64,000 bases of DNA from assembly GCA_903813345.2 (NCBI GenBank), contig CAIIXF020000001.1, positions 31,053,915-31,117,914 of the forward strand, given 5' to 3'. Each line of letters begins with the position of its first letter. Position 1 is the first letter of the stretch. The notes beneath the pieces are model-generated. The model saw only the letters and a program-made list of their open reading frames with translations. It searched no databases and was not told the DNA's origin. Shown in pieces: positions 1 through 12,300 of this stretch. A program made the translations under genes and the position numbers. Source of the stretch: Owenia fusiformis. Its lineage: Eukaryota > Annelida > Polychaeta > Sabellida > Oweniidae.

Positions 1-3000
1 GGCGATATTCTAGTTGGGACTCCATTGGGGTACATCGAGAAAGTGACATCTATCGACCAAGATTCAAAAGTGCGAATTGCTAAGACAGAATTGACGAAAT
101 GTACAACACAACTATATATTAATGCTGATATCATGTACGTTATTTTTCAGCATGTACATGTTTATGAAAAATAACAGTTACTAATGTAGAAGCCAAGTGT
201 TTCATGGACATGAAAGTAATCAATATCAACATAGTCCAAATTCTGGAAGTCAAGTCAGACATCTTGTTTTAAGTTATTTGTCCTTTCTTAAGTTTCTTGT
301 CGATAATTGTAGTTAAGAGTGAATGATAAGTTTAGCAATTATCATGATTATTATTATGATTGTCGTTAACAGAATATTGTATCTTCTCTTTGGTTCAAGA
401 ACTCACAATGAATATAAACCAAAACTGAATTGTTTTTCTGGAGAGAACAATCTGAAGGGTGGAGCATTAATGCCGATTTACGAATCTCAGAATGTAGTTG
501 AGGGCTCTTTCATTCAGGGGCGAAAAACAAAGCAATTTTCGGCAAAGGTATGAATTACATTATTCTCGAGTTTGAACACTATTCTAGGATATCTTCTGTA
601 AAATACTGAACGTATCGTGTATTCTGAGGCCATTGGAATCAACAAAACGTTAAACTTTATAAACCAAAATAATTGTTTTCAAAGATTTATTGCAGATTCT
701 GGACAAATATTCAAGTGATAGATATAACTTTTATGTCATGACTAATGTTGTGTCAGTCGGAGATGATGGTTATGTCGAAACTGAAATATCTGAGATCTCA
801 AGAAGAAAACGACAGACACCCACAAGTTATTCTAGGCAGTTTAAACAATTGTCATTGAATAAGAAAGCTACATTTGTAAGTAAATACTTTCACATATCTA
901 ATTACAAGGAACACATCCGTCCACCTGGGCGATAACTCATTTACCGTTGGCCCGATTTTGTTCATATTTTGTACACATATTATGTCCTATGGGGGTAGAA
1001 GTTCTGCTAGAAAGCAGATTTTCAATATATAAAACTGCATAGGTACAACATATAAAACTGCAATATTTATATTGATTTATCTCATTTACCTAGGCAAAAA
1101 TTCGTTAACAGATAACTTGGCATCAAATTTCAGAAGGCAGTCAATCAAGATGGACACAGTGGGTACTTCAATATAAAGGTTAAATACGACGATGCTCGTG
1201 TGACTCTCTCTCAGACCATGACATCTGAGAGACCGATTACATCAACTCTTGGTGTTAACCTTGAGGGACAATTTATATATAATCTAGACAACAGAATTAC
1301 TTGGAAGTAAGTACCAACGTTTTAACTACAATGGTATATGTTATGAAATACTGAGTAGAAGTCGAACAGAAAATCATTGTTTTTAGTACCATGTTCTGAA
1401 AATATAAGTAGTCTTGCTTCAAGACCCTCGACTATCTACTCTAACAACTGTGATTTTTAGATAGAGAGCCGAGACCACAGTCTAGAAGTTAGACCAAAAA
1501 TAAGTTGTAATCACATTGTCGAGTAAAAACCTTGATATCATGTGATAGTTCGTTACGGGTAAATTGAGGTCACTAAGAATCTTTGAAATCATTGTTCTTG
1601 AGCAATGTTTGTTCAAACGGAAATACAATTTTACATTTTGTTTGGACAAACATTCAGAGGAATCAGCTTAGCCGAAGAACCAACTGAGCCCTCAGCACAT
1701 TTGAAACACTTACATCCCCGGGCCACCTTTGAAGAGAGCCTTTTGGATACTGCAAAGAACTTGTTGATATTGTAAATGTATACTGAAGAAGTTATTCACC
1801 AGGAGGGATTTGCTATATGGGGAATATCACGAGGATGATATCAATATTTTCCGATGAAATGCAGTGGCCGAGGGAATTATTGATATCATCCGAGGGATAT
1901 TCCTCATATCATCCCGACAGGTGAATAACGACCTTATACAATCGCCAAGAGCAATATCTATTTTTTTAAATGGAAAATTTTAGAATTCACCCGGGATGAC
2001 ATCATCCCTGATATCATCCCTGTCCCAAATATGTGATTTATCACTTGCAATTATCAAGGACATCTATCTCCAGAGACGTCCTTGCTCTTATATACCTGAT
2101 ATTGCTCTGACCATGATATAACGTCATAGAATGGAGAATGAATAAATCCATTAAAATTACAATTTCCAGCCATAAAGATTCATCCCTGCATCAAATGTCC
2201 CTGGATCGGAAGTGCAATCGTGTGAAAAGGGATGTGTCTCTGAAAATCGGGAACAAATTATCTGTGCCAGCGAAACTTACACTGGACTCAACTTTGAAGT
2301 ATTCAGCTGAGTCAAAGGTAACGAAACATGACATAAACGTGCAACGTTTTATCAAAATCAAGTATATTTACAATAAAGCTATATAATTATACTTGTATCC
2401 CACTTTTGGGCAAAGTGTACAGCTTATACAGAAAACAGTGAAAAAAGCTTAACTAATTATCTAATTATTATAATAACTAACTAAAGGGTACTTGATCATT
2501 GCAAGATTTTATTGGATGTATTTCGTGTTTTTTTTCTCTCGATATATTTGATATATATATATGCATATACCGGTATCACACTGGAATAGCCTGACAACGG
2601 TAAAGTCAGATACCGATGTCACAAATAGCGGACATAACCATCGCACAAACTAAATAATCACTTGGTCCTCGTTTCATGGGACTTTATCGTATAATATCCC
2701 AATTTCTACTGTATCAAATGGGGTCGTGAATCGCCACAATAAAGCGTCTTCGAGATCGTCAATGACAACGGAATCTGAATTTGAAATAATTTACAAAGAC
2801 AACGGCGTGACAACGGACTATGGTGGATGTATTGTATTGGAACATAGGATGAACAGGTGATTCGGATTCTGCATCCGTATTCTTGGAGATTCATTTACAT
2901 CTCATTGGATAGTCAGACTCCTACACTTAGTATTACCATCTTTAAATCATTGTTAATAATGTCCTTCAATTTTTAGAATTCTGGCGATAGATTACTGTCA

Positions 3001-6000
3001 GCAGCTGCAACTAATGGTGTTGGAGTTGAAGTTGGATTCCACAAAGCAATGGGAAAATCTCATTTCTCAAACATGATTCTTGTAAGTGGTACTCAAACTA
3101 TTTTTGGTTTTTCAAAGTGATTTGAAACATTCAAATTTCTGTCTTTATCTCGTTTGGGGCACGATATTTGAAAATAGCGTACTTCCAGGATGTTAGTCTG
3201 TTATGCAAATATTAAGACATAGGCATATACCGCGTGACACAAAAAATGACACCCACCCATATAATGTTACATAACTTTTATGTCTGAAGGATTTCTGACT
3301 TGTTTTTTCGCAGATTAAAACTACAATTGCATTTTGCAACTCCACAAGAAGTTTCAGATGACAAGCTCACCTAGATGCACATTTATGAGCGTTACAAAAG
3401 GTGTCGTCTATTCCTTTGCTGGCACAACTGGATCTTACACAAAAAATGACACTCACCTTTTGTAATATAATTCTGGAAATAAGTTATAATGATTTTATCA
3501 ATGACAACTACATTATTTTATGTTTAATTGAATGAACTTCAATTACTTGAAAGTACAAGCCAAAATCTATAGTTTTGTGTAAAATCCATGTGTGTCTGCA
3601 AAGGAATGGATTATATTTAGAGCAAATGCTGTAACGCTTATAAAACTTAAGCTAAACATCTGAAATTTCTCACTTGTGCTTTCGCATTAAGTCTACTTTA
3701 AATGTGGCAAAGGACAAATCTATATGTTCATAGACAAAGAAGTTATGCAACGTAAGGTGGGTGTCATTTTTGTGTCACCCTGTATTTACTCAAAGGGGGA
3801 AGACTGGAGAGTCTAACAAAACACATGAACAGAAAGAAAAACATCTAAGATCACAACCAACCAATTCTGTGATCAAACTCAAAATGAAAAACTTTTTCAC
3901 CCTCAATTTCACACTATTCAGGAAGCAATATAATAATCTAAAAATCATGCATGTTAATTAAACACAAAAAAACATATTGAACATAATCTGGAGACTCTGT
4001 TCCTGTTTATGACAGTATATATGTATAAGTCCTCAGGAAGAAACTATGACTGGTTTCGATCCGTTTCCACAAACATAAGTGAGTGCCATAGTCAGGATCG
4101 ACTTTAAATGTGCAAACAGACGGAGACCAATAGACATAGTCATTTCGGTGAACTACATTCCAACGTGTGATTCTTTCAGGATATTAACCCACCTGAGCTT
4201 GACGAAACCTATATGTATGGTAATGAAACAGGTAGGATTACTGTGAAATCACGGTTGGACAACATTCTGACGTTTACGTATCCCTCCGGCAAAAAGAAAT
4301 CAGAACAACAGTGTCCAGGGGATATTGTTGGGAACGAACTGTGTGAAGGTATTACATTTTTAGGCAATTTGTCAATACAACACGTCATGGGAGAATAATG
4401 TGATGAATGCGTTGAATTATATGAGGAATTAAGTTTTTGAGGCCACAATGCTTCCTTGATAGAACGATACTTCTCAACCAATCCAACTAACATCGAGACG
4501 TTCTTTTGTAATTTAATTGTAATGAATTTAATCTGCCATATCAAAGAAAAGACAATCTCATTATTACTTACATGGTTAAATCCGGAAAAATTTCCCCTTA
4601 AGTCCCTACCAAAGATTTAGAATATTGTTTTACCATCCACATATGATTTATCATGACTTCTGAAAAAAGTTGACTCTCGAAAAAAGTTATTGGTACATTC
4701 GTTTCCAAACATTTGAATTTCGAATCGTATCTAAATATGCTTTTAAAAATAAAATAATATTTAATATGTTGGCCTATATAAGTTTCATGTTTAAATATTT
4801 GTTACAAAATAAGCCGAAGTGGTTGAGACTTTATATGGGGCCTTCAATGTACTGAACTGTCATTTAAATCACGAAAAACTTTTTATCCAAAGTATATACC
4901 TTTCAGCTGGTGCTGACCATGTTACGGATTTCAAAGTAACGTTTAACTTGCCTATTCGATTGGACAGAACCATAGATTCTTGTTCGGATTCATGCAATCA
5001 GTGTGGAGGAGAGAGTCAAGGACTCGTTAAAACTACAGCTGGAATTATCGAAATCAACGGAAATGTAAAAGCTCCGAGTTTTAGCGACATTAATGAACCA
5101 TTTAGAGAAAAGGGAAATGTGACCAATATAAGGTAATTCCAAATTGCAAGTTCAATTTGATACAAATCATGCATTCTTTCGCACAAAGGATTAGTGATCA
5201 AGTGTTTGTAAGGCAGGTGACTCGGTTATTCTTGATCCTGAGCTTAAGATTCATTTCAAAGCTATTGCAAGAGTAAAAGAGCTTATAAGAAGATGGGAAG
5301 ACAGTAGTGGAATCGGTTTCACTGTATCCGATCATTTGAGATAGTTCAACTACAGTCCGATGAATTACTAATATTACACGGTACATGACTGGTCATCGAC
5401 ATGCTGCTTATGTAAATTGTATTTTTTTCATCCAGGCAATGCTTTAAAACAATGTCAACTTGTCTTGTTGACCAAAGCCAATGTTGTAAATGTCAGGAGG
5501 GTGAGGGCGTTCTTATGAATGGGGAGTGCATCTGCAACTCATGTCCTGATGGAACTTTAAATGGAAGCAATAAACCAGGGTGTAGCTGTGTGTGTAATGA
5601 CGGATCTACTTCCACACTTCTTCAAGATGGGACATGTAATGTAAGTATACACTGCTAAAGTTCTTGCGAGGGTTTATGGATTGTGGCTAAGGAAGAAATG
5701 GCAATAGAACAAAATAATAATACAGACAATATGGTGTATTCTATAACCTAGGGAGCTAAACAAAAGATGTTTCAGTTTAAGAATATTTTGGCTGTCATAT
5801 GTATTTTTGATAATCCCCAAAGTACTTTATTTCAGGAAAAAATAAGAGTAATTTAATGTGTAAATATACTTTTACAATAAAGTATAATAATTTTTCTATG
5901 ATTAAATATGGTTACTATTTTTATCATTTGGGAGAGTTCAAACATTTTCCCCCTATGTTTGTAATTTAAATCATTGATACATAAATTCAATTTTCTATGA

Positions 6001-6322
6001 CATGAATCTTTGTAAGGAATAGATTGGTAGGCCAATATTGTTTTGAATTCGTTTGTAATTTTGTCAACCCCTATTGACCTGAATCTGAGCAATTTTTTCT
6101 CATTTATATATTAGTTGCTCCCTCTATGACCTCTTCTGTACCGTAAAATAATATAATAAATAATAAAAAAAAATAAACCGTAACATTCTAGTGTAACTGT
6201 ATATGTGCTGATGGAACTATATCTAACCTGGACCAGAATGGAGAATGTTCATGTGGCTGCACTTGTAAAAATTGCCAGCACTCTGTAAGAGACGCGAATG
6301 GATGCCATTGCCCTGATGATAT
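1..6322 (+). CDS. Mosaic gene: beta-rich and Cys-rich N-terminal part (exons 1-10 in window)
   Basis: Ten exons encode an extracellular region I cannot place in a named domain. The first fragment begins GDILVGTPLGYIEKV and ends at donor GTACGT after 134. Exons from 400 to 3081 have alternating polar and hydrophobic residues typical of beta sandwiches. Two dibasic motifs fit the furin consensus: RRKR followed by Q (801-812) and RVKR followed by D (2219-2230). From 4180 the segment becomes cysteine-rich, with paired motifs such as CSDSCNQCGG and, in 5436-6322, repeated CxC and CPDG units. Introns carry MITEs (1791-1929, 3230-3782). What the region binds is unknown. Confidence 0.7.
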
Positions 6323-9300
6323 GTGAGTCAACCACATTGAATTCACTTTATGATATCCTGTAGATATCTTGAATTAGTATTGAAAGTGTATGTAAAAGAG
6401 TTAAATGCAAATAACATATAATCTGTTGTCTTATGGGCGATTTCGTGACTGTTGTAAGAAAGTACTAAAAGAGGGCTTTGTATATTGCCTCCTAAATCAG
6501 AAAACTATTTGATTATACATACATGTATTTAACCGAGACCTCCTTCTATCTGTCTATATAGATGTTGTTATACTTAATTTATTTGATTACATTAATAGCT
6601 ATAAATAATGATATGGAATACTCTTTTGGAATGCATTATCGTAATGTCGTCTGATCCTTCATGCTGCAAATATTGTAAAAACTATCCCAAGGGTGGTTTT
6701 CTAATCTTAAAAAAGCCCACAACTAAATAATAATATTACAAGGTAATGCCAATTTATTATCTTAAGTCGGGAAAAGATTTTGGGCCGCCCCTGTCATGTC
6801 CGTCCACCACTGAATCTAGACATAACCCCCAACCAAAATATTCTTAACCAGGCCCGTAGGGGAGGGGGGGGGGTTCGATGGGTTTGAATGACCCCGCCCT
6901 GGCCAAAAATATTTTTTAGTCATGTAGTTTCATTCTGAGCACTTTTAAGTGATTTGGGCCATTTTGGACCAAAATTGTCAAAAGTGAACCCCCCCCCTGG
7001 AATTTTTCAAAAAGTGACCCCCTTGGCAAATTCTGGCTACGGGACTGTTAGCTGATCATGAAACGATTATGCTACTATCTAATAGCTGCCCTATGATATG
7101 CGATGTTAATGAAGAGGTTGTGTGGCGTAACTGTGAATGTACCTGTGTGGCTAAACATCCATGTGGCATTCCGCCCGGTTGTGTCCCCGGTAGGAGAGGA
7201 GACAACTGCGACCAACCAGAATGTGGAACATGTCAAGGTTAACTTTGACCTAGAAAATTAGTTTGTGTATAGCCTTCTTGCCAGTGTTCAATTAAAGTAA
7301 TTCTTTCTCTATGAAAATACGTTGTTACATTTCCTATATTGAAATAAACAAATAATAAAGTTATGATAAACTACTAGATTAGTATCCGAATAATACAAAA
7401 AATAAAATGTTTTTTGTTCAAGGTTGCTCGGGAAATGGTTTTTGTACTGCCTCTCAAGACAGTTGTTCATCAAGTTGTCAATGTGGAGCCCAATGGAGGG
7501 GTCCATGCTGTGAATTTAGGATACCATCTGCAGAAGGAGGAGATCCCCATCTTCAAACTTTAGATGGTGAAAATATGGAACTTTTGAAAAATCCCCTGAA
7601 ACATGAAATAATGCAATAGAATTATATACTGAAAACTGAAACGGCAAAATAATGAAAACTGAATATACTGAAATTTATATATAATTACTTTTATTAGGTG
7701 TGAGATATGACTTCCATGGTATAGGTGAATTCTGGGACTGCAAGAGTGAGGCCAATGATTTTGGAATACAGACGCGCATGTTTGGATATCGCAATGCATC
7801 TCTCATTGGTGGAGCCGCTATTAAAGCGGGAGAGAATATTGTAACAGTAATGACAGATCAACCAGCAGATAAAAACTCATTGCCAATTGTAAGGTATGGA
7901 TTTAGCAATATAGCTGAAAAGAATGTTATATGACATGATATAGGGACAAAAAATATTCATTTATGCATTTAAAATTACTGTTTTTCGTTTTGATATTAAA
8001 GTAGAATTCAAGGATTTAATGGCAGAAACTCATATTGAAAAACATGTTGAGATAATCATTTTGAAAAGGCGCTACTTTGACTTGTGAAGTGAGATGTTTT
8101 ATGTTATCTACATGTAGTTCTCGGTCCATCTCAGGTTCTGAAGTACCCTTTGCATTCTTTTGACTTCGCTTCTTAAAGAGATCCTTGTCTACTGTAGTTT
8201 ATAACTAGACTCTGCGCGCAGGGTAATTCTGATCCTTCAATGAAAAAGTTAATCGTTTTTTTGTGGAAGGTACATGTATTTCAAAACAAAGAACTTTGCC
8301 AGTATTATAAATGCACGAGCGTATTGTATTTATGATATTCTATCCAGGTTAAATGGTGAAATAGTTGATACTACAAATGACAAAGTTGATTTCAAGAGGA
8401 ATAGTGGTGTACATATGGTGATATCAAAAAGCAATGGCGAAGACGGTGTCATGTTGGTTACAGTTCAATACAATACAGGTACATTCTTTGTTTTCTCCAT
8501 TGTATCATATGAAAGAATTAAAAATCCCTTATTTTGTTGCATTAGACTTAACAAGCTCCTGCATATTTTCTCCAATATTGATGTGATTGTCTCCAAAAAT
8601 TGAAAGTCAGTTAAATTACAATTGCTCAAAAATGTGCACATCTGATTGCATACATATTTACAAACTTTTTTGTGTTTTCCTCAACCGTATGCATAATTGC
8701 ATGTACTGGTACATTACATCATTAGGGGTAATGGTCACTGCATATGTTCGATATAGTGCTAAAATGAAGCGACAGTATTTGAATATGGTTCTGCAACTAA
8801 CATCTGCATTCACTGGAAAGACTTCCGGTCTGTGTGGACTCATGGATGACGATCCAGTCAATGACTTCACCGGGCGAAATGGGGTCATGTACAACACATC
8901 CTCTATTATACAATTTGCTGAATCATGTATGTATTAAAGTATTGAGAGTGCCTTCAGAATTGTAGAATAGAAACATTATGAATTAAAGTTAATCGATTGG
9001 ATATGAATCAGTTGGCTAGATTTATTTAACAAAAACTGTCTGCTGATTCTTTGCAGCAAAACCATTTAATCATTTTAGCAAATCTTGTGTTTGTGTATAC
9101 AATACGTTATATGTGTTTATATTTAAAGGGCGAGTTGATGGGCCAAAACAGAGCAATTCTGGACTACAAGGGTCTTGGTCATGGACTTCTTCAAATTTTC
9201 ACCACCTTGACATCCTTGGCCCTAGCTATACTGATACATCGTTGTATTCACCAGTGTATGATATACGAGAATTTTCCGATCACCAAATGAATGTAATGAT

Positions 9301-12300
9301 TATTTTATATATTGATATATCCTTAGAAGAAACCCATGCTATCATCACATATTTTTATCTAATGTGTCTTTACCAGTGTTACCTGTATTTTAGTATTTCA
9401 TATACACAGCGATTGATATATATCATAATCAGAATTCAATAAAAATTAAGTTTATATGTATCCATACATATTCGTATATATTCTTGTGGGTAATACTTAC
9501 AAAATTTCAAAAAAATTCCAGGCAAGTCGAGATATTTGTTCTTCAAGAAACATCGGAGATAAAAAACTTTTAGAGGAATGTATGTTTGATGTCCTTGTAA
9601 CTGAAGATTCCACTTTTGCAACTCAAGAGTATCTAAAATCAGGTATGCTTCTACACCGATGTTAAATCTAGTTAGAGAATAATGTAAAATTCCGTAAAAT
9701 TAGCGCAGATTCGATTACACGTATTCGTCCTGGAAGACTAGTAGTAATTTTTCCTTTCCGAGCTAGCACCCAGTATCAATATAATTTCAGACTGCCCGAG
9801 TCAATGTAGTGGACGGGGAGAGTGCATAAACTCAACATGCCAGTGTACATCGGGATGGGAGGGTGATGCATGTGAAATTGGTAAAAAAAATCAGACTAAT
9901 AAAATGCAAACATCGGTTAAACGTAGGAAAGATGTGCGTAGTAATCTGTGAAATCTAAAATTCACAACTGAAAGTTAAAGTGAGACATAAAACCATAATA
10001 ATTAAAATGGCAGGATGATAAATTCCCTGGTTTTCGACATGTTTAGGTATGTGCCCATATGATTGCATCCATGGCAATTGCACTCTTGGTTTTTGCTCTT
10101 GTATTTCCGGATGGGATGGAGAAACTTGTGGTGAAGAAGGTATGATACAAGAGCTGGAAATATATTGTTTCTCATTCTGAATTTTTAATATTTGGCTATA
10201 ATTATTATCTGTCGTTTTTCAATAACCGTGTTGTCTCGATACACTACATTTCTTTAAAAACATATGCTGTAATTATATTTATTTATAATATTGGATGATC
10301 ATATTGTTGATTTAAGATCTAAAATGTTTACAAAATTATCTACCAGGTCATACTATTGCCAGTGTGTAAAAGCTAGGGAGAATAATTATATTAATTATTA
10401 TCAAATGTGATATAAGTATATGTAAAAAGGCTGTTGTCTTAATATTTTTACAAATGGATTTTTCAGCAAATTGTGATGGTGTGGACAACTGTACAGACGA
10501 GAATCGTGGCCAGTGTGTAAAACACAATGTTTGTCAATGTCGGTTGGGATTAACAGGTACAGGACTTTGAAAAATGGTATAGTATAAACAATGCAGTACA
10601 ACATCACTTTATACATGTAACATAATTACTGATTGGTTCAAATCAATGCCACTGGTCATTGGTGTCATACATTGACTTAGTGTCATACACATGAATAATG
10701 ATGAAGATCCAAAGAAGAAAGATGATTGATTTAGAATTTCAAGCAATATTGGTGTTTAAGTGGAAACACTACATTCTATTTTGATATTTGTTTAAATCTA
10801 ATAGGTGACAATTGTAACGAGACAGCCGTATGCTTCAACATGAATAACTGCTCGGACAATGGCATTTGTGTTGACCATGATGTCTGTATGTGTGACGAAG
10901 GGTGGACAGGAGATATGTGTGACAGACCTTCTTGTGAAGCATTTGACTATTGTAATGGTAAGCATCAATTGTTACTTGTACATAAAGACCCCTCACATAT
11001 GAACGAATCTACCAAATGCAGTCTTGCGATGTCAATTCTGGTAGTTGGGAACGTGAACATACGAACCGAAGAACATCTTTGCGCAGGCTTCAGAAGCTTT
11101 CCAAAAGGATATTTACACCCAAACGATGTAGTACAACGTACACATACTAATACGAATTTTACTCAATTTCTATTCGCAAGACTGTGTTTAGTGGATTCGT
11201 TCATATGTGAGGGGGGCCTTATGTATATAGAAACTACCAAGACTGAGTAATCTTGAACCAGGAAGGATACTGAGACATGTGCAAATAGATTCAAAGTGAA
11301 AAGTTTTTAAGCTCATTTGTCAGTGCTTTAATAATTCCCTCACTTGCCAAATGTTAATACCCAGGTACATTACTGTTCCTAACTTTCTTCCCATACAGAA
11401 CACGAACAACATGGCACCTGCCAAGGGTATGACATCTGTTCATGCAACGATGTTTGGGGAGGTACTTCATGTTCACAGCCAGATTGCTCACAAGTTGCAG
11501 ACTGTTCCGGACATGGCGTATGCCTTTCACCAAATATTTGCCGTTGCGATCCAGGGTTTTATGGTGAATCCTGTGAAAATACAATAAATTGCCCAGAACT
11601 GGACAACTGCTCAGGGCATGGGCTTTGTGTGGATGAGGGAAGTCGAAAGACTTGTGTGTAAGTTTTGTAAATATTGTTTCACATCAATGATTATATATGT
11701 TTCCTGGTTTGTTTTATTCAAATCTGTTGAATCTTAAATCACGATGACATATTATTGGATACTGTATAGTATACATTTTAGCACAATGGCCCAAAAGTAA
11801 ATAATCCAAAGCAACTGATATTAAAAACTAATCATTATACCACCGAACAAAATTCGTAGGAATACGAGGTTATCCGTTCGTCCGTCTGTCTGCTCGTATG
11901 TCCTGGCAATAACTTAAATACCAGTTGACAAATATTTTGTTCAAATGTTGTAGGCTCATGCCTTATGAGTTTAGGAACTCTACTTGGAAAGAATTCACTA
12001 TGGCCGCAAAATGGCCGCAACTTTTGAACTCAATTACCAGTTTATGGTTTTGGTTCTTTTTTACTTGCTGATGCCTATGGTGCTTAAGAAGAAATTTTCG
12101 TGATGGCCACTGAAAATTAACCTGAATAGTCCACTCAATATGTATACCGTATATTATTTGAATTTCCAAACGTTGTTTCCAGTTGTGATACTGGTTTCAC
12201 TGGCTCACAATGTGAAGAAGTGGACTGTACTGATCTGAACAACTGCTCCAACCACGGGTTGTGTAATGAACCAAACATCTGCACTTGCGAGGAAGATTAT

